57,077 nucleotides of DNA from Lysobacterales bacterium (GTDB lineage Bacteria > Pseudomonadota > Gammaproteobacteria > Xanthomonadales > Xanthomonadaceae): NCBI GenBank assembly GCA_017302035.1, contig JAFLEA010000014.1, positions 1-57,077 of the forward strand. The letters are read 5' to 3'. Of this stretch, positions 29,318-38,783 are shown piece by piece. Every line of letters begins with the position of its first letter. Position 1 is the first letter of the stretch. The translations under genes and the position numbers were made by a program. A model generated the notes under the pieces. That model searched no databases. It was not told the origin of the DNA and saw nothing but the letters and a program-made list of their open reading frames with translations.

Positions 29318-29374
29318 AAAGCGCCTGTATGTTGCATCGCACCATCACGGCCAGACCACATAACGGAGTCCGCC

Positions 29375-29779
29375 ATGTCCTACCAGTTCAACGAGCAGTT
29401 CAACAACCAGTTCAGCACCTACACCCACCAGTTCGCCGCCGCCGCTGCGCGCGTGAACCGGCTGGCCCTGGAGAACGCCGAGAGCGTGTTCGGCGTGCAG
29501 CTGCGCACCCTCGAGAAGAACGTCGACGCCACCACCGCCTTCCTGGGCGAGCTGGTCGAGGTGCGTGACGTGGAAGCCTACAAGTCGCTGCTGCCGAAGG
29601 GCCTGCAGGTCGCCCGCGACAACGCCGAGCGCGTCGCCGCCGCCGGCCAGGAAGTGTTCGGCCTGACCCTGAAGACCAGCGAGGCCCTGGGCCAGATGGC
29701 CAAGAGCCAGTTCGAGGCCGCCACCGAGCAGGCCCAGGCCACCGTCGCCAAGGCCACCAAGGCCGCTTCCAAGCGCTGA
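29375..29779 (+). CDS. Phasin-family protein
   Basis: Phasins coat polyhydroxyalkanoate granules and control their size and number. The 134-residue protein is an all-helical, Gln/Ala-rich amphipathic polypeptide: 'YQFNEQFNNQF' at the start, then 'LALENAESVFGVQLRTLEKNV' and 'YKSLLPKGLQVARDNAERVAAAGQEVFGLTLKTSEALGQMAKSQF', and an Ala/Lys tail. No signal peptide. GGAG lies before the ATG. It is monocistronic with a strong terminator. PHA synthase genes are not in the window, so PHA storage is an inference. Confidence 0.92.
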   Translation: MSYQFNEQFNNQFSTYTHQFAAAAARVNRLALENAESVFGVQLRTLEKNVDATTAFLGELVEVRDVEAYKSLLPKGLQVARDNAERVAAAGQEVFGLTLKTSEALGQMAKSQFEAATEQAQATVAKATKAASKR

Positions 29780-29874
29780 TCCCCCGCGCGTCCGCGGCCG
29801 CCCCACGCGACCGCGACCCGGCCAGCGCTACAGGTACTTGCGCGGATCCCCCCTCCCCTTCCGCGCAAATCCGG

Positions 29875-29909
29875 ACCCGACAGCGTTCCCTCGCTGTCGG
29901 GTTTTTTTT
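29875..29909 (+). terminator. Terminator after the phasin gene
   Basis: An 11-bp stem (ACCCGACAGCG with CGCTGTCGGGT), a 6-nt loop and a run of T form a strong intrinsic terminator, about 95 nt after the phasin stop. The AraC-family gene on the other strand ends 17 nt further. Confidence 0.93.
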
Positions 29910-29925
29910 GTCCCGGCCCTGGCGC

Positions 29926-30801
29926 TCAGGCATCGGTCCCCGCCGAGGCCCGGGCCAGCCAGGCGCGCGGCGACATCCCCACCTTCGCCGCGAACGCGCG
30001 CGACAGCGCGGATGGATTCGCATAGCCGAGTTCATCGGCCAGCAGCTTGATCGGCCGCCCTTCGCGCAGCCGGCTGCGCGCCAGCGCCATCCGCCAGTCG
30101 GCCAGGTAGTCGGCCGGGGTCTGCCCGACCACGTCGCGAAAGGCGCCGGCGAAGGCGGTGCGCGACATGCCGGCGCATCCGGCCATGCGCTGCAGCGACC
30201 ATGCCTCGCCCGGCGCGTCATGGATGGCGACCAGCGCCCGCGCCAGACGCGGATCCGACAGCCCGGTGATGAAGCCCGGGCGCACGCCCGCTTCGCGCGG
30301 GTGGTCGAGCAGCCAGCGCAGCAGCTGGATCAACACCACCTCGAAAATCCGGTCGGCCAGCAGGCGCTGGCCGCAACGCACTCGGTCGGTTTCGCAGAAC
30401 AGCAGTTCCAGCGACTGCTCCAGCCCCGACACCCGGGCCAGCGGCAGCGCGACCAGGGGCGGCAGCGCGCGGGCGAGCGGGTTGCAGGCGCCGCCGTCGA
30501 AATCCAGCCGCGCACAGGTCAGGTCGACGCCCCCCGCGGGCGGATCGTCGAAGCAGTGGGTGAGCGGCCGCGGGTACAGCAGCAGGGTCGGTTCGTCGAA
30601 GCGCATCGTCCGCGGCAACTCGCGCGCATGCGGGTGGGCCACCTGCAACCGGCCGCGGCGCAGCACGTGCAGGTAGCCATGTCCGGCGCAGGCGTCGAAG
30701 CGCTGGGTACCGCACAGCGCGCCGGTGTGGTGCAACTCGGCGCGGACCCGGAACCGCTCGAGGATGCCGGAAAGGCGATCGATGGGAACATCGGCGCTCA
30801 T
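29926..30801 (-). CDS. AraC-family transcriptional regulator (cupin_6)
   Basis: The 291-residue protein has an N-terminal cupin-type ligand domain of the AraC cupin_6 group (about 1-190, with 'CAGHGYLHVLRRGRLQV' and 'LLLYPRPLTHCFDDPP') and a C-terminal double helix-turn-helix (about 195-285, 'SLQRMAGCAGMSRTAFAGAFRDVVGQTPADYLADWRM' and 'IKLLADELGYANPSALSRAFAAKVGMSP'). It is divergent from the AhpD-like gene, 114 bp away, which is the classic layout for a regulator and its target. An in-frame ATG five codons upstream is possible. Confidence 0.9.
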   Translation of the reverse strand: MSADVPIDRLSGILERFRVRAELHHTGALCGTQRFDACAGHGYLHVLRRGRLQVAHPHARELPRTMRFDEPTLLLYPRPLTHCFDDPPAGGVDLTCARLDFDGGACNPLARALPPLVALPLARVSGLEQSLELLFCETDRVRCGQRLLADRIFEVVLIQLLRWLLDHPREAGVRPGFITGLSDPRLARALVAIHDAPGEAWSLQRMAGCAGMSRTAFAGAFRDVVGQTPADYLADWRMALARSRLREGRPIKLLADELGYANPSALSRAFAAKVGMSPRAWLARASAGTDA

Positions 30802-30915
30802 CGTACTGATTGGCATGTTTTGTGGACTATATGATCCCAATCATACATCCGGGGAGCCGATAGTGACCGCACCGGGCCACTGCCCGGCCACTCAAGGCAT
30901 CCTCAGGAGACCGCC

Positions 30916-31449
30916 ATGTCCCGCATCAACCTCCATCCCCAACCCATCCCCGCCGCCAGCGGACCGCTGCTGGCCCAGATCGGGCAGGCCTTCGGCGCAA
31001 CGCCCAACATGTTCAGGGCCGTGTCCAACTCGCCGGCCGCGCTGCAGAGCATGTGGAGCGCGTTCGGCGCCCTGGGCAAGGGCACCCTGGGCGCCCGCCT
31101 GGGCGAGCAGATCGCCGTGGCCATTGCCAATGCCAACCGCTGCGAGTACTGCCTGGCGGCACATACCGTGCTTGGCCAGAACGCCGGTGCGACCGCCGCG
31201 GAAATGGCCGCTGCCCAGGTCGGCCGGTCCGATGACCCGCGCACCGCCGCGGCCCTGGCTTTCGTCCTGAAGGTGGTCGCGCAGCGCGCGCAGGTGGACG
31301 ACGCCGACGTGGCGGGCCTGCGCGCGGCCGGTTTCGACGACGGCCAGATCGTGGAAATCATGGCCCATGTGGCCCTCAACCTGTTCACCAACTACATCAA
31401 CGTCGCCCTGGATGTGCCGGTCGACTTTCCCAGGGTCGCGTTGCAGTGA
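30916..31449 (+). CDS. AhpD-like carboxymuconolactone decarboxylase family protein
   Basis: A 177-residue helical protein with the CxxC-x3-H motif of AhpD-type peroxidase-related proteins: Cys76, Cys79 and His83 in 'CEYCLAAHTVLG'. The dithiol can act in thiol-disulfide or peroxide/alkyl-radical defence. No signal peptide is visible. GGAG lies 10 nt before the ATG. It is divergent from an AraC/cupin_6 regulator, an arrangement often seen with this family, so the regulator probably controls it in response to a small molecule or oxidative signal. Confidence 0.88.
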   Translation: MSRINLHPQPIPAASGPLLAQIGQAFGATPNMFRAVSNSPAALQSMWSAFGALGKGTLGARLGEQIAVAIANANRCEYCLAAHTVLGQNAGATAAEMAAAQVGRSDDPRTAAALAFVLKVVAQRAQVDDADVAGLRAAGFDDGQIVEIMAHVALNLFTNYINVALDVPVDFPRVALQ

Positions 31450-31459
31450 GCGTGCAGGC

Positions 31460-32233
31460 ATGACTCCCGGCGCACCGCGGCGCTGGCCGCAGGCGGAATC
31501 GGTCGCAGACCTCCGCCGCAACCTCGCCGCGGTCCAGGCGCGGATCGAGGCGGCCTGCCGCCGGGTCGGACGCGACCCGGCCGGCGTGCGCCTGCTGCCG
31601 GTGAGCAAGACCCGCGACGAGGCGATCCTGCGCCTGGCCCATGCCGCCGGCTGCCGCATGCTGGGCGAGAACAAGCCGCAGGAGATGCAGCGCAAGTGGC
31701 AGGCGCTGGCGGACCTGGCCGACCTGCGCTGGTCGGCGATCGGCCACCTGCAGACCAACAAGGCCAGGCTGGTGGCGCGTTGCGCCAGCGAGTTCCAGGC
31801 GCTGGACAGCCTGCGCGTGGCCGAGGCGCTGGAGCGGCCCCTGCAAGCCGAGGGCCGCACGCTGGACGTGTACGTGCAGGTCAATACCTCCGGCGAGGCC
31901 AGCAAATTCGGCCTGGCGCCGGAGCAGGTGGCGGCGTTCCTGAAGCAGTTGCCGGCGTTCCCGGCGCTGCGGGTGCGCGGGCTGATGACCCTGGCGCTGT
32001 TGTCGGACGACAGCGTGCGGGTCCGCGGCTGCTTCGCGCGCCTGCGCGAACTGCGCGATCGGCTGCGCCAGGACGCACCGGATGGCATCGCTCTGGATGG
32101 GCTGTCGATGGGCATGTCCGGCGACTACGAGATCGCCATCGAGGAAGGCGCCACGGTGGTGCGGGTGGGCCAGGCGATCTTCGGCGAACGCTCCACGCCC
32201 GACAGCCTGTATTGGCCGAAGGCTGGCTCCTAA
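31460..32233 (+). CDS. yggS: Pyridoxal-phosphate homeostasis protein YggS
   Basis: YggS/PLPBP binds pyridoxal phosphate and maintains B6 vitamer and amino-acid balance without known catalysis. The 257-residue TIM-barrel protein has the PLP lysine Lys50 ('LLPVSKTR'), 'LGENKPQEM', 'WSAIGHLQTNKARL', 'VYVQVNTSGEASKFGL' and the terminal 'LSMGMSGDYEIAIEEGATVVRVGQAIFGER'. It starts 10 bp after the AhpD-like stop. All family motifs are intact. Confidence 0.95.
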   Translation: MTPGAPRRWPQAESVADLRRNLAAVQARIEAACRRVGRDPAGVRLLPVSKTRDEAILRLAHAAGCRMLGENKPQEMQRKWQALADLADLRWSAIGHLQTNKARLVARCASEFQALDSLRVAEALERPLQAEGRTLDVYVQVNTSGEASKFGLAPEQVAAFLKQLPAFPALRVRGLMTLALLSDDSVRVRGCFARLRELRDRLRQDAPDGIALDGLSMGMSGDYEIAIEEGATVVRVGQAIFGERSTPDSLYWPKAGS

Positions 32234-32470
32234 GCGCAGCACAAGAAGCATCTTCTCCGGCCGGGGCCGCCGCCGCAGGGGGTTCCCGTCCGCCGCACAG
32301 GTGCGCTGTCCCTGCTCCAATACGCGGCCGTGGCACATCCCTGTGCCACTCGAACGGGATCCCTTTGCAGCGGCGTCCTTTGCGAGCTCGTGGACCCCGC
32401 GTCCGCAGGAGCCGGGCTTGCCCGCGACCGGGAGGGTCGGATCGCCTCTTCGGCGGAGTACCATGGCGAC

Positions 32471-32956
32471 ATGTCCTTCACCGCCATTCCCCTGACCGGC
32501 GACAAGCCCGCGCAGTATGCGCAGCTGCTCGACCAGGCCCGCGCCCTGCTGCACGGCGAACGCGACCGCATCGCCAATGCCGCCAACCTGTCGGCGCTGG
32601 TGTACCACGCGCTGCCGGCGCTGAACTGGGCGGGCTTCTATTTCCACGACGGTACCGAACTGGTGGTCGGCCCGTTCCAGGGCCTGCCGGCCTGCGTGCG
32701 CATCCCGCTGGACAAGGGCGTGTGCGGCGCGGCCGCGCGCACCCGCAGCACCCAGCGGGTGGCCGACGTGCACGCCTTCCCCGGCCACATCGCCTGCGAC
32801 TCGGCCTCGCGTTCGGAGCTGGTGGTGCCACTGGTGCGCGATGGCGAACTGCTCGGGGTGTTCGATCTCGACAGCCCGGATCCGGACCGCTTCGACGCCG
32901 ACGATCAGGATGGGCTGGAAGCGATCGCCGCCGCCTTCATCGAGTCGCTGGCATGA
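32471..32956 (+). CDS. msrC: Free methionine-(R)-sulfoxide reductase (GAF)
   Basis: fRMsr reduces free L-methionine-(R)-sulfoxide. The 161-residue single GAF domain carries the three catalytic cysteines, Cys75, Cys85 and Cys109, spaced exactly as in the Escherichia coli enzyme, in 'ACVRIPLDKGVCGAAARTR' and 'GHIACDSASRSELVVP'. The ATG at 32471 fits the family start; the open frame extends upstream without homology. Its stop overlaps the ATG of the TfoX-like gene (ATGA). Confidence 0.95.
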   Translation: MSFTAIPLTGDKPAQYAQLLDQARALLHGERDRIANAANLSALVYHALPALNWAGFYFHDGTELVVGPFQGLPACVRIPLDKGVCGAAARTRSTQRVADVHAFPGHIACDSASRSELVVPLVRDGELLGVFDLDSPDPDRFDADDQDGLEAIAAAFIESLA

Positions 32957-33345
32957 GCACCGCCGGGATGCGCAACATCGGTCCGAAGAGCGCGGCGTGG
33001 CTGCGCCAGGTCGGGTTGCGCAGCGCCGAGGACCTGGTCGCGGCCGGTTCGGTGCAGGCCTTCCTGAAGGTCAGGCGGGCCGGCTTCAAGCCCAGCCTCA
33101 ACCTGCTCTATGCGCTGGAAGGCGCGCTGCTGGACTGCCACTGGCACGACGTGCCCGACGCTCGACGCAAGCAGTTGCAGGCCGAGCTGGAAACGGCCAG
33201 CGCCGCCTTGCCGCCCCCGCGCGGGCGGCCGGTAGGCGGGCCGGTGACGACCACCGAGTTCCGCGGCGGGGACGGCGGCGACGCCTCCCCGGCCGACGAC
33301 CACGAACGGCCGGCCGAAGACGACGGCGGCAATCGTTTCACGTAG
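32953..33345 (+). CDS. TfoX C-terminal domain protein
   Basis: A 130-residue protein with a TfoX_C domain (about 1-85: 'MRNIGPKSAAWLRQVGLRSAEDLVAAGSVQAFLKVRRAGFKPSLNLLYALEGALLDCHW') and an acidic disordered tail. It lacks the TfoX N-terminal domain. TfoX/Sxy proteins influence competence gene expression in Vibrio and Haemophilus; stand-alone C-terminal domains resemble helix-hairpin-helix DNA-binding units and have no proven role. It is translationally coupled to the msrC-type gene. Its TAG stop is part of a GTAG hairpin. Confidence 0.85.
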   Translation: MSTAGMRNIGPKSAAWLRQVGLRSAEDLVAAGSVQAFLKVRRAGFKPSLNLLYALEGALLDCHWHDVPDARRKQLQAELETASAALPPPRGRPVGGPVTTTEFRGGDGGDASPADDHERPAEDDGGNRFT

Positions 33346-33360
33346 GCCCGCCGCCGGGCC
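33342..33360. repeat. GTAG-headed hairpin at the end of the TfoX gene
   Basis: GTAG is followed by a 6-bp stem GGCCCG/CGGGCC with a 4-nt loop. The TAG of the TfoX-like gene is part of the head. It may be a single GTAG REP element, though the stem differs from the other copies. Confidence 0.4.
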
Positions 33361-33529
33361 GCTGTCATCGAGCCGGCTGCCAGGCCGGCCGCTTCTGCAT
33401 CGGCGCGAAGGGCGGCCGATCCAACCGTCGGTGCCACGACGGGAGCCGACACGGACAGCGGAGTGAGCCGCCGGCCCGTGCGATGGCTTACAATCGCCGG
33501 CCTGCAAGGTGACCCGGCCGGCATCCGCC

Positions 33530-33750
33530 GTCCGGGTTGAAACGGGAAGCCGGTGCGCCCTCGGGTTCGATCCCGGGCAAGGCCGGCGCTGCCCCCGCAA
33601 CGGTAAGCGACCGCAACGCCGCGACATCCGCCACTGTGCTCCGCACGGGAAGGCGTCGCCGCTGGAGTCCGGCCCCACCCTCGTCGAGGCGCGGGGCCGC
33701 CCGCTCCCGATCGCAAGCCCGGAGACCGGCCTTGCGGATCCCAGGTTGCG
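33530..33750 (+). ncRNA. Cobalamin riboswitch
   Basis: The leader of btuB carries the diagnostic elements in order: GGGAAGCCGGTG (33544-33555), the core GCCCCCGCAACGGTAAGCG (about 33590-33610), CCACTGTG...CGGGAAGGCG (about 33630-33657), and the B12 box AGCCCGGAGACCGGCC (33716-33731). Binding of adenosylcobalamin normally closes the structure and lowers expression of the transporter gene. The btuB ATG lies about 140 nt after the B12 box. Confidence 0.96.
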
Positions 33751-33872
33751 ATGCGGAGGGCGTCGCGGCGTGCCGATGCCGCCGCGCGTGCATCCGTCCG
33801 CCCCCCGCTCTCCCTTCACGACTCCCCGAACTGGCGCCGGGTGCGGCGCCACGCACGCATGGAGTTGCCCGA

Positions 33873-35717
33873 ATGAAGTCCCGCCCGCTTGCCACCGCCG
33901 TCGCCCTGGTGCTGGCCCTGCCTGCCATCGCCTCCGCCTCCGACCGCGCCACCGACCTGGACGAGGTGCTGGTCACCGCCACTCGCACCGAGATCGCGTT
34001 GCGCGACAGCCTGTCCCCGGCCCAGGTCATCGACCGCGCCGAGATCGAACGCAGCCAGGCCACCTCGCTGCAGCAACTGCTCGCCGGCCGCGCCGGCATC
34101 AACCTGACCAACACCGGCGGCCTGGGCAAACAGACCTCGCTGTTCCTGCGCGGTGCCGGCTCCAACCAGCTGCTGGTGCTGGTGGACGGCGTGCGGATCG
34201 GCTCGGCCACCGCCGGCCTGCCGGCGCTGCAGGACCTGCCGGTGGAGCAGATCGAGCGGATCGAGATCGTGCGCGGCCCGCACTCGAGCCTGTACGGCGC
34301 CGATGCGATCGGCGGCGTGATCCAGATCTTCACCCGCCGCGACCGCGGCGGGATGCAGCCGCGCGCGATGCTCGGTGCCGGCAGCAGCAACCTGCGCGAG
34401 GCCAGCGCCGGCATCGGTGGCAGCGGCGAACGCGGCTGGTTCGGCGCCGACGTGGCCTTCCTGCGCACCGACGGCATCAATGCCTGCGAAGGCACCGCCG
34501 AGGGCTGGGGCGCCGGCTGCTTCGCGGACGAGCCCGACCTGGACGGCTACCGCAACCGTTCGGCCAGCCTGCGCGGCGGCACCCGGCTCGGCCAGGCCTG
34601 GACGCTGGAAGGCAGCGCGCTGCGCGCCGAGGGCTACAACCACTACGACGGCAGTTGGGCGAACTACTCCGAAACGGTCCAGCAGGTGCTCTCCGGCAAG
34701 CTGCGCTACGCGCCATCCGCGCGCACGACATGGCTGGCCACGCTCGGACGCAGCCGTGACGAGAGCGACGACTACGGCAACGGCACCTTCGTCGGCGGAC
34801 TGCAGACCCGACGCGACCAGGCCGCGCTGCAGGGCGATTTCGTCCTGGGCGAAGGCCAGCGGCTGACCGCCGGCTTCGACTGGCTCGGCGACCGCATCAC
34901 CGGCACCACCGACTACGACGTGGACAGCCGCGACAACACCGGCGTGTTCGCGGAGTACCAGGGCCGCTTCGGACCGCAGCAGTGGCAGGCCGGCCTGCGC
35001 TACGACGACAACGAGCAGTTCGGCAGCCACACCACCGGCAACCTCGGCTGGGGCTGGCATTTCGAGGGCGGCCTGCTGCTCTCGGCGCGATACTCGACCG
35101 GCTTCCGCGCGCCGAGCTTCAACGACCTGTACTACCCGTACTTCGGCAATCCCGGCCTGCGCCCGGAGGAATCGAGCAACCTCAACCTGGGCCTGTCCGG
35201 CGGCACCGGCCGTGGCCTGCGCTGGACCCTGGACCTGTTCGACAACCGGGTCGACGACCTGATCAGCTTCGATTCCAGCACCTGGCTGCCGGGCAACGTC
35301 GACCGCGCGCGCTTGCGCGGCGGCGAGCTGACCGTGGCCACGACCCTGGCCGGTTGGGAGCTGGCCGGGCAGTACAGCCACGTCGATCCGCGCAACCGCT
35401 CCGGCGGCGCCAACCACGCCAAGCTGCTGCCGCGACGCGCGCGCGATACCGGCCGCATCGACCTGGACCGGCGCTTCGATGCGTTCGCGTTCGGCGCCAG
35501 CGTCAATGCCGCCAGCGGGCGTTTCGACGACGCCGCCAACCTGGTGCGGGTGGGCGGGCATGCGACCCTGGACCTGCGGATGGAATATGCGTTCCACCCG
35601 GACTGGACCGTGCTGGCGCGGGTGACCAACCTGTTCGACCGCGACTACCAGCTGGTGGACTGGTACAACCAGCCCGGCCGCGAGTTCGGCATCAACGTGC
35701 GCTGGCGGCCGCGCTAG
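33873..35717 (+). CDS. btuB: TonB-dependent vitamin B12 receptor BtuB
   Basis: BtuB takes up cobalamin through the outer membrane, energised by TonB. The 614-residue protein has a signal peptide (about 1-22), a TonB box DEVLVTATR (30-38), the plug domain (about 50-160, 'LLVLVDGVRIGSATAGLPALQDLPVEQIERIEIVRGPHSSLYGADAIGGVIQI') and a 22-strand barrel to 'LFDRDYQLVDWYNQPGREFGINVRWRPR'. The specific assignment rests on the cobalamin riboswitch upstream. The last residue is Arg, not the usual aromatic, since the final strand is followed by a short basic extension. Confidence 0.96.
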   Translation: MKSRPLATAVALVLALPAIASASDRATDLDEVLVTATRTEIALRDSLSPAQVIDRAEIERSQATSLQQLLAGRAGINLTNTGGLGKQTSLFLRGAGSNQLLVLVDGVRIGSATAGLPALQDLPVEQIERIEIVRGPHSSLYGADAIGGVIQIFTRRDRGGMQPRAMLGAGSSNLREASAGIGGSGERGWFGADVAFLRTDGINACEGTAEGWGAGCFADEPDLDGYRNRSASLRGGTRLGQAWTLEGSALRAEGYNHYDGSWANYSETVQQVLSGKLRYAPSARTTWLATLGRSRDESDDYGNGTFVGGLQTRRDQAALQGDFVLGEGQRLTAGFDWLGDRITGTTDYDVDSRDNTGVFAEYQGRFGPQQWQAGLRYDDNEQFGSHTTGNLGWGWHFEGGLLLSARYSTGFRAPSFNDLYYPYFGNPGLRPEESSNLNLGLSGGTGRGLRWTLDLFDNRVDDLISFDSSTWLPGNVDRARLRGGELTVATTLAGWELAGQYSHVDPRNRSGGANHAKLLPRRARDTGRIDLDRRFDAFAFGASVNAASGRFDDAANLVRVGGHATLDLRMEYAFHPDWTVLARVTNLFDRDYQLVDWYNQPGREFGINVRWRPR

Positions 35718-35758
35718 GCGCCGGACCTGCCGGTGTCGCAGGCGTTGCGGACGCGGCG

Positions 35759-36853
35759 TTACGGGGGAAGCCCGAACAAGTCGGGCTGCGGCTCGGCTTC
35801 GTCTGGCTCGCGGAAGCCGGACAAGCCGACGCCGACCAGGCGGTAGCGGGTGGTCACGGGCAAGTCCACCCGCTCGCGCAATCCCAGCACGATCTCCGCC
35901 AGCTCGGCGGCAGAGGCCGGCGGATGCGTGCCGGTGTGGCTGCGGGTGAGAAGCCGGAACTGTGCGGTCTTGAGCTTGAGCACCACGGTGCGGGCGATGC
36001 GCTCGGTCTTGCGCGCCGCCAGCCAGGTCTTGTCGGCCAGCCGCCGGATCGCAGGCTCCAGCGCCTGCAGCGGCAGGTCCTCGGCGAAGGTGTCCTCGGT
36101 GGACACCGATTGCACCGGCTGGTCCGGTTCCACCGGGCGTTCGTCGATGCCGCGCGCGCGCCGGTGCAGGGCCGCGCCGAAGCTGCCGAAGCGCTGGCGC
36201 AGCTCCTCCAGCGGCCAGGCGCGGAGGTCGCCGACGGTGGCCACGCCCATCGCCTCCAGCCTGGCCTGCATCACCTTGCCCACGCCGGGAATGCGCGCCA
36301 CCGGCAGCGGGGTCAGGAATCCCTCGACCTGGTGCGGACGGATCACGAACAGGCCGTCGGGCTTGTTCCAGTCCGAGGCGATCTTGGCCAGGAACTTGCT
36401 CGGCGCCACCCCGGCCGAGGCGGTCAACGCGGTGACCTCGCGGATCCTCGCCCGGATCGCCTCGGCCACCGCGGTGGCGCTGGGCAGGTCGGACCTGGGC
36501 GCGGTGACGTCCAGGTAGGCCTCGTCCAGCGACAGCGGCTCGACCCGGTCGGTGTGCTCGAGCAGGATTTCCCGCACCTGGCGCGAAACCGCCTTGTAGC
36601 GGACGAAATCCGGCGGCACGAACACCGCGTCCGGGCACAGGCGTTCGGCGCGCAGTGCCGGCATCGCCGAGCGCACGCCGAACCTGCGCGCCTCGTAGGA
36701 CGCGGCGCATACCACCGAACGGGCACCGCGCCAGGCCACCACCACCGGGCGGCCGCGCAGCGCCGGGTCGTCGCGCTGCTCCACCGACGCATAGAACGCA
36801 TCCATGTCGACGTGGATGATCTTGCGCGGCGCGGGCGTGGTTGCCGGTTGCAT
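35759..36853 (-). CDS. dinB: DNA polymerase IV (DinB)
   Basis: DinB is the Y-family translesion polymerase. The 364-residue protein has the metal-binding '[14 protein letters not shown]' (Asp16, Asp18), 'SLDEAYLDV' with Asp110/Glu111, the HhH region '[20 protein letters not shown]', the little-finger domain, and a C-terminal clamp-binding motif QPDLFG three residues from the end. No LexA-type operator was recognised upstream. It is divergent from fabA. Confidence 0.96.
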   Translation of the reverse strand: MQPATTPAPRKIIHVDMDAFYASVEQRDDPALRGRPVVVAWRGARSVVCAASYEARRFGVRSAMPALRAERLCPDAVFVPPDFVRYKAVSRQVREILLEHTDRVEPLSLDEAYLDVTAPRSDLPSATAVAEAIRARIREVTALTASAGVAPSKFLAKIASDWNKPDGLFVIRPHQVEGFLTPLPVARIPGVGKVMQARLEAMGVATVGDLRAWPLEELRQRFGSFGAALHRRARGIDERPVEPDQPVQSVSTEDTFAEDLPLQALEPAIRRLADKTWLAARKTERIARTVVLKLKTAQFRLLTRSHTGTHPPASAAELAEIVLGLRERVDLPVTTRYRLVGVGLSGFREPDEAEPQPDLFGLPP

Positions 36854-36963
36854 TCCCGCCCATTGTGCCGCCGCCGCGGAACGGACGCCGGCGTATGGCC
36901 AAACATTTGATTGAAACGGGGTTCGTCGGGCACGATCTAGTGATTTTCTTGCCCGGACCCCGC

Positions 36964-37479
36964 ATGAACCGCGCCTCTTCGTTCACCCGCCAGCAACTGG
37001 AAGCCAGCGGCCGCGGTGAGCTGTTCGCCTCCAGCGACGCCAAGCTGCCCGCCGATCCGATGCTGATGTTCGACCGCATCGTCGAGATCAACGAGGACGG
37101 CGGCCAGTACGGCAAGGGCTTCATCCGCGCCGAGCTCGACATCCGCCCGGACCTGTGGTTCTTCCAGTGCCACTTCCTCGGCGATCCGGTGATGCCGGGC
37201 TGCCTGGGCCTGGACGCGATGTGGCAGTTGGTCGGCTTTTTCCTGACCTGGCTCGGCGCGCCGGGCCGTGGCCGCGCGCTGGGCTGCGGCGAGGTCAAGT
37301 TCACCGGCCAGGTGCTGCCCACGGCCAAGGTGGTGACCTACGAGATCGACATCAGCCGGGTGATCAACCGCAAGTTGGTGATGGCCCAGGGCGACGCGCG
37401 CATGCTGGTGGATGGCCGCGAGATCTACACCGCCAAGGACCTGCGCGTGGGCCTGTTCACCTCGACCGAGGACCTCTGA
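36964..37479 (+). CDS. fabA: 3-hydroxydecanoyl-ACP dehydratase/isomerase FabA
   Basis: FabA dehydrates 3-hydroxydecanoyl-ACP and isomerises the trans-2 to the cis-3 product, the entry to unsaturated fatty acids. The 171-residue hot-dog enzyme has the catalytic His70 and Asp84 at the same numbers as in Escherichia coli ('[23 protein letters not shown]'). The start at 36964 gives the exact family length; the frame is open further upstream. It is followed after 1 bp by fabB, the usual fabAB operon. Confidence 0.97.
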   Translation: MNRASSFTRQQLEASGRGELFASSDAKLPADPMLMFDRIVEINEDGGQYGKGFIRAELDIRPDLWFFQCHFLGDPVMPGCLGLDAMWQLVGFFLTWLGAPGRGRALGCGEVKFTGQVLPTAKVVTYEIDISRVINRKLVMAQGDARMLVDGREIYTAKDLRVGLFTSTEDL

Positions 37480-37480
37480 G

Positions 37481-38692
37481 ATGCGTCGCATCGCCGTCAC
37501 CGGCATGGGCATCGCCTCGTGCCTGGGCAACGACCTGGACACGGTGTCCGCCTCGCTGCGCGCGGGTCGCCCGGGGATCCGTTTCCTGCCCGACCATGCC
37601 GAGCGCGGCCTGCGCAGCCAGGTCGGCGGCGCGGTCGAACTGGACCTGGAGGCCGCGATCGACCGCAAGCTCAAGCGCTTCATGAGCGATGCGGCGGCCT
37701 ACAGCTACGTGTCGATGCGCGACGCGATCGCCGACGCCGGGCTGGACGAGGCACAGGTGAGCGCTCCGCGCACCGGCCTGGTCGCCGGCTCCGGTGGCGG
37801 ATCCAGCCATTGGCAGGTGGAGACCGCCGACCTGCTGCGCGAGCGCGGGGTGCGCAAGGTCGGCCCGTACATGGTGCCGCGCACGATGTGCTCGACGGTG
37901 TCGGCCAACCTGGCCACCGCGTTCAAGATCAAGGGCGTGTCGTATTCGATCAGTGCCGCGTGCGCGACTTCGGCGCACTGCATAGGCGCCGCAGCCGACC
38001 TGATCCGCCTGGGCGCGCAGGACATCGTGTTCGCCGGCGGCGGCGAGGACCTGCACTGGACCATGAGCGTGATGTTCGACGCGATGGGCGCGCTGTCATC
38101 CTCGTTCAACGACACCCCGCAGACGGCCTCGCGCCCCTACGATGCCGACCGCGACGGGTTCGTGATCGCCGGCGGCGGCGGGATGCTGGTGCTGGAGGAC
38201 TGGGACCACGCGGTGGCCCGGGGCGCACGCATCCATGCCGAACTGGTCGGCTACGGCGTGACCTCGGACGGTGCCGACATGGTCGCGCCTTCCGGCGAGG
38301 GTGCGGTGCGCTGCATGCGCATGGCGATACAGGGACTGGGTGGCGGCAAGATCGACTACCTCAACACCCACGGCACCTCCACGCCGCTGGGCGACGTGAC
38401 CGAACTGCAGGCAGTGCGCGAGGTGTTCGGCGCGGACGTGCCGCCGCTCTCCTCGACCAAGGCGCTGTCCGGCCATTCGCTCGGCGCGGCCAGCGTGCAC
38501 GAGGCGATCTACTGCCTGCTGATGATGCGCGACGGCTTCATGGCCGGCTCGGCCAACATCCAGAAGCTGGACGAGCGCGCCGAGGGCTTCCCGATCCTGC
38601 GCGAGAGCCGCGACGCGAAGCTCGACCTGGTGATGTCCAACAGCTTCGGCTTCGGCGGCACCAACGCGACGCTGGTGTTCGCGCGGGCCTGA
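37481..38692 (+). CDS. fabB: 3-oxoacyl-ACP synthase I FabB
   Basis: FabB elongates acyl-ACP and is essential for unsaturated fatty acid synthesis after FabA. The 403-residue thiolase-fold enzyme has the nucleophile Cys161 ('[14 protein letters not shown]'), the two histidines in '[11 protein letters not shown]' and '[16 protein letters not shown]', and the C-terminal '[15 protein letters not shown]'. It begins one base after fabA, so co-translation is expected. All key residues are present. Confidence 0.97.
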   Translation: MRRIAVTGMGIASCLGNDLDTVSASLRAGRPGIRFLPDHAERGLRSQVGGAVELDLEAAIDRKLKRFMSDAAAYSYVSMRDAIADAGLDEAQVSAPRTGLVAGSGGGSSHWQVETADLLRERGVRKVGPYMVPRTMCSTVSANLATAFKIKGVSYSISAACATSAHCIGAAADLIRLGAQDIVFAGGGEDLHWTMSVMFDAMGALSSSFNDTPQTASRPYDADRDGFVIAGGGGMLVLEDWDHAVARGARIHAELVGYGVTSDGADMVAPSGEGAVRCMRMAIQGLGGGKIDYLNTHGTSTPLGDVTELQAVREVFGADVPPLSSTKALSGHSLGAASVHEAIYCLLMMRDGFMAGSANIQKLDERAEGFPILRESRDAKLDLVMSNSFGFGGTNATLVFARA

Positions 38693-38783
38693 TTCGCTGT
38701 CTGGGGCTTGGCGGAAAAGCGGAAAGTTGTGAGCACCGACTTCGGCCGGGGGCCGCCGCTGCGCAGGGATGGCGTTCGCCCCT

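Noticed and set aside
32234-32470. Possible coding extension upstream of the methionine-sulfoxide reductase gene
   Set aside because: The frame is open for 47 codons before the chosen ATG, but this part is low in family resemblance and the ATG at 32471 matches the start of the GAF enzyme family.
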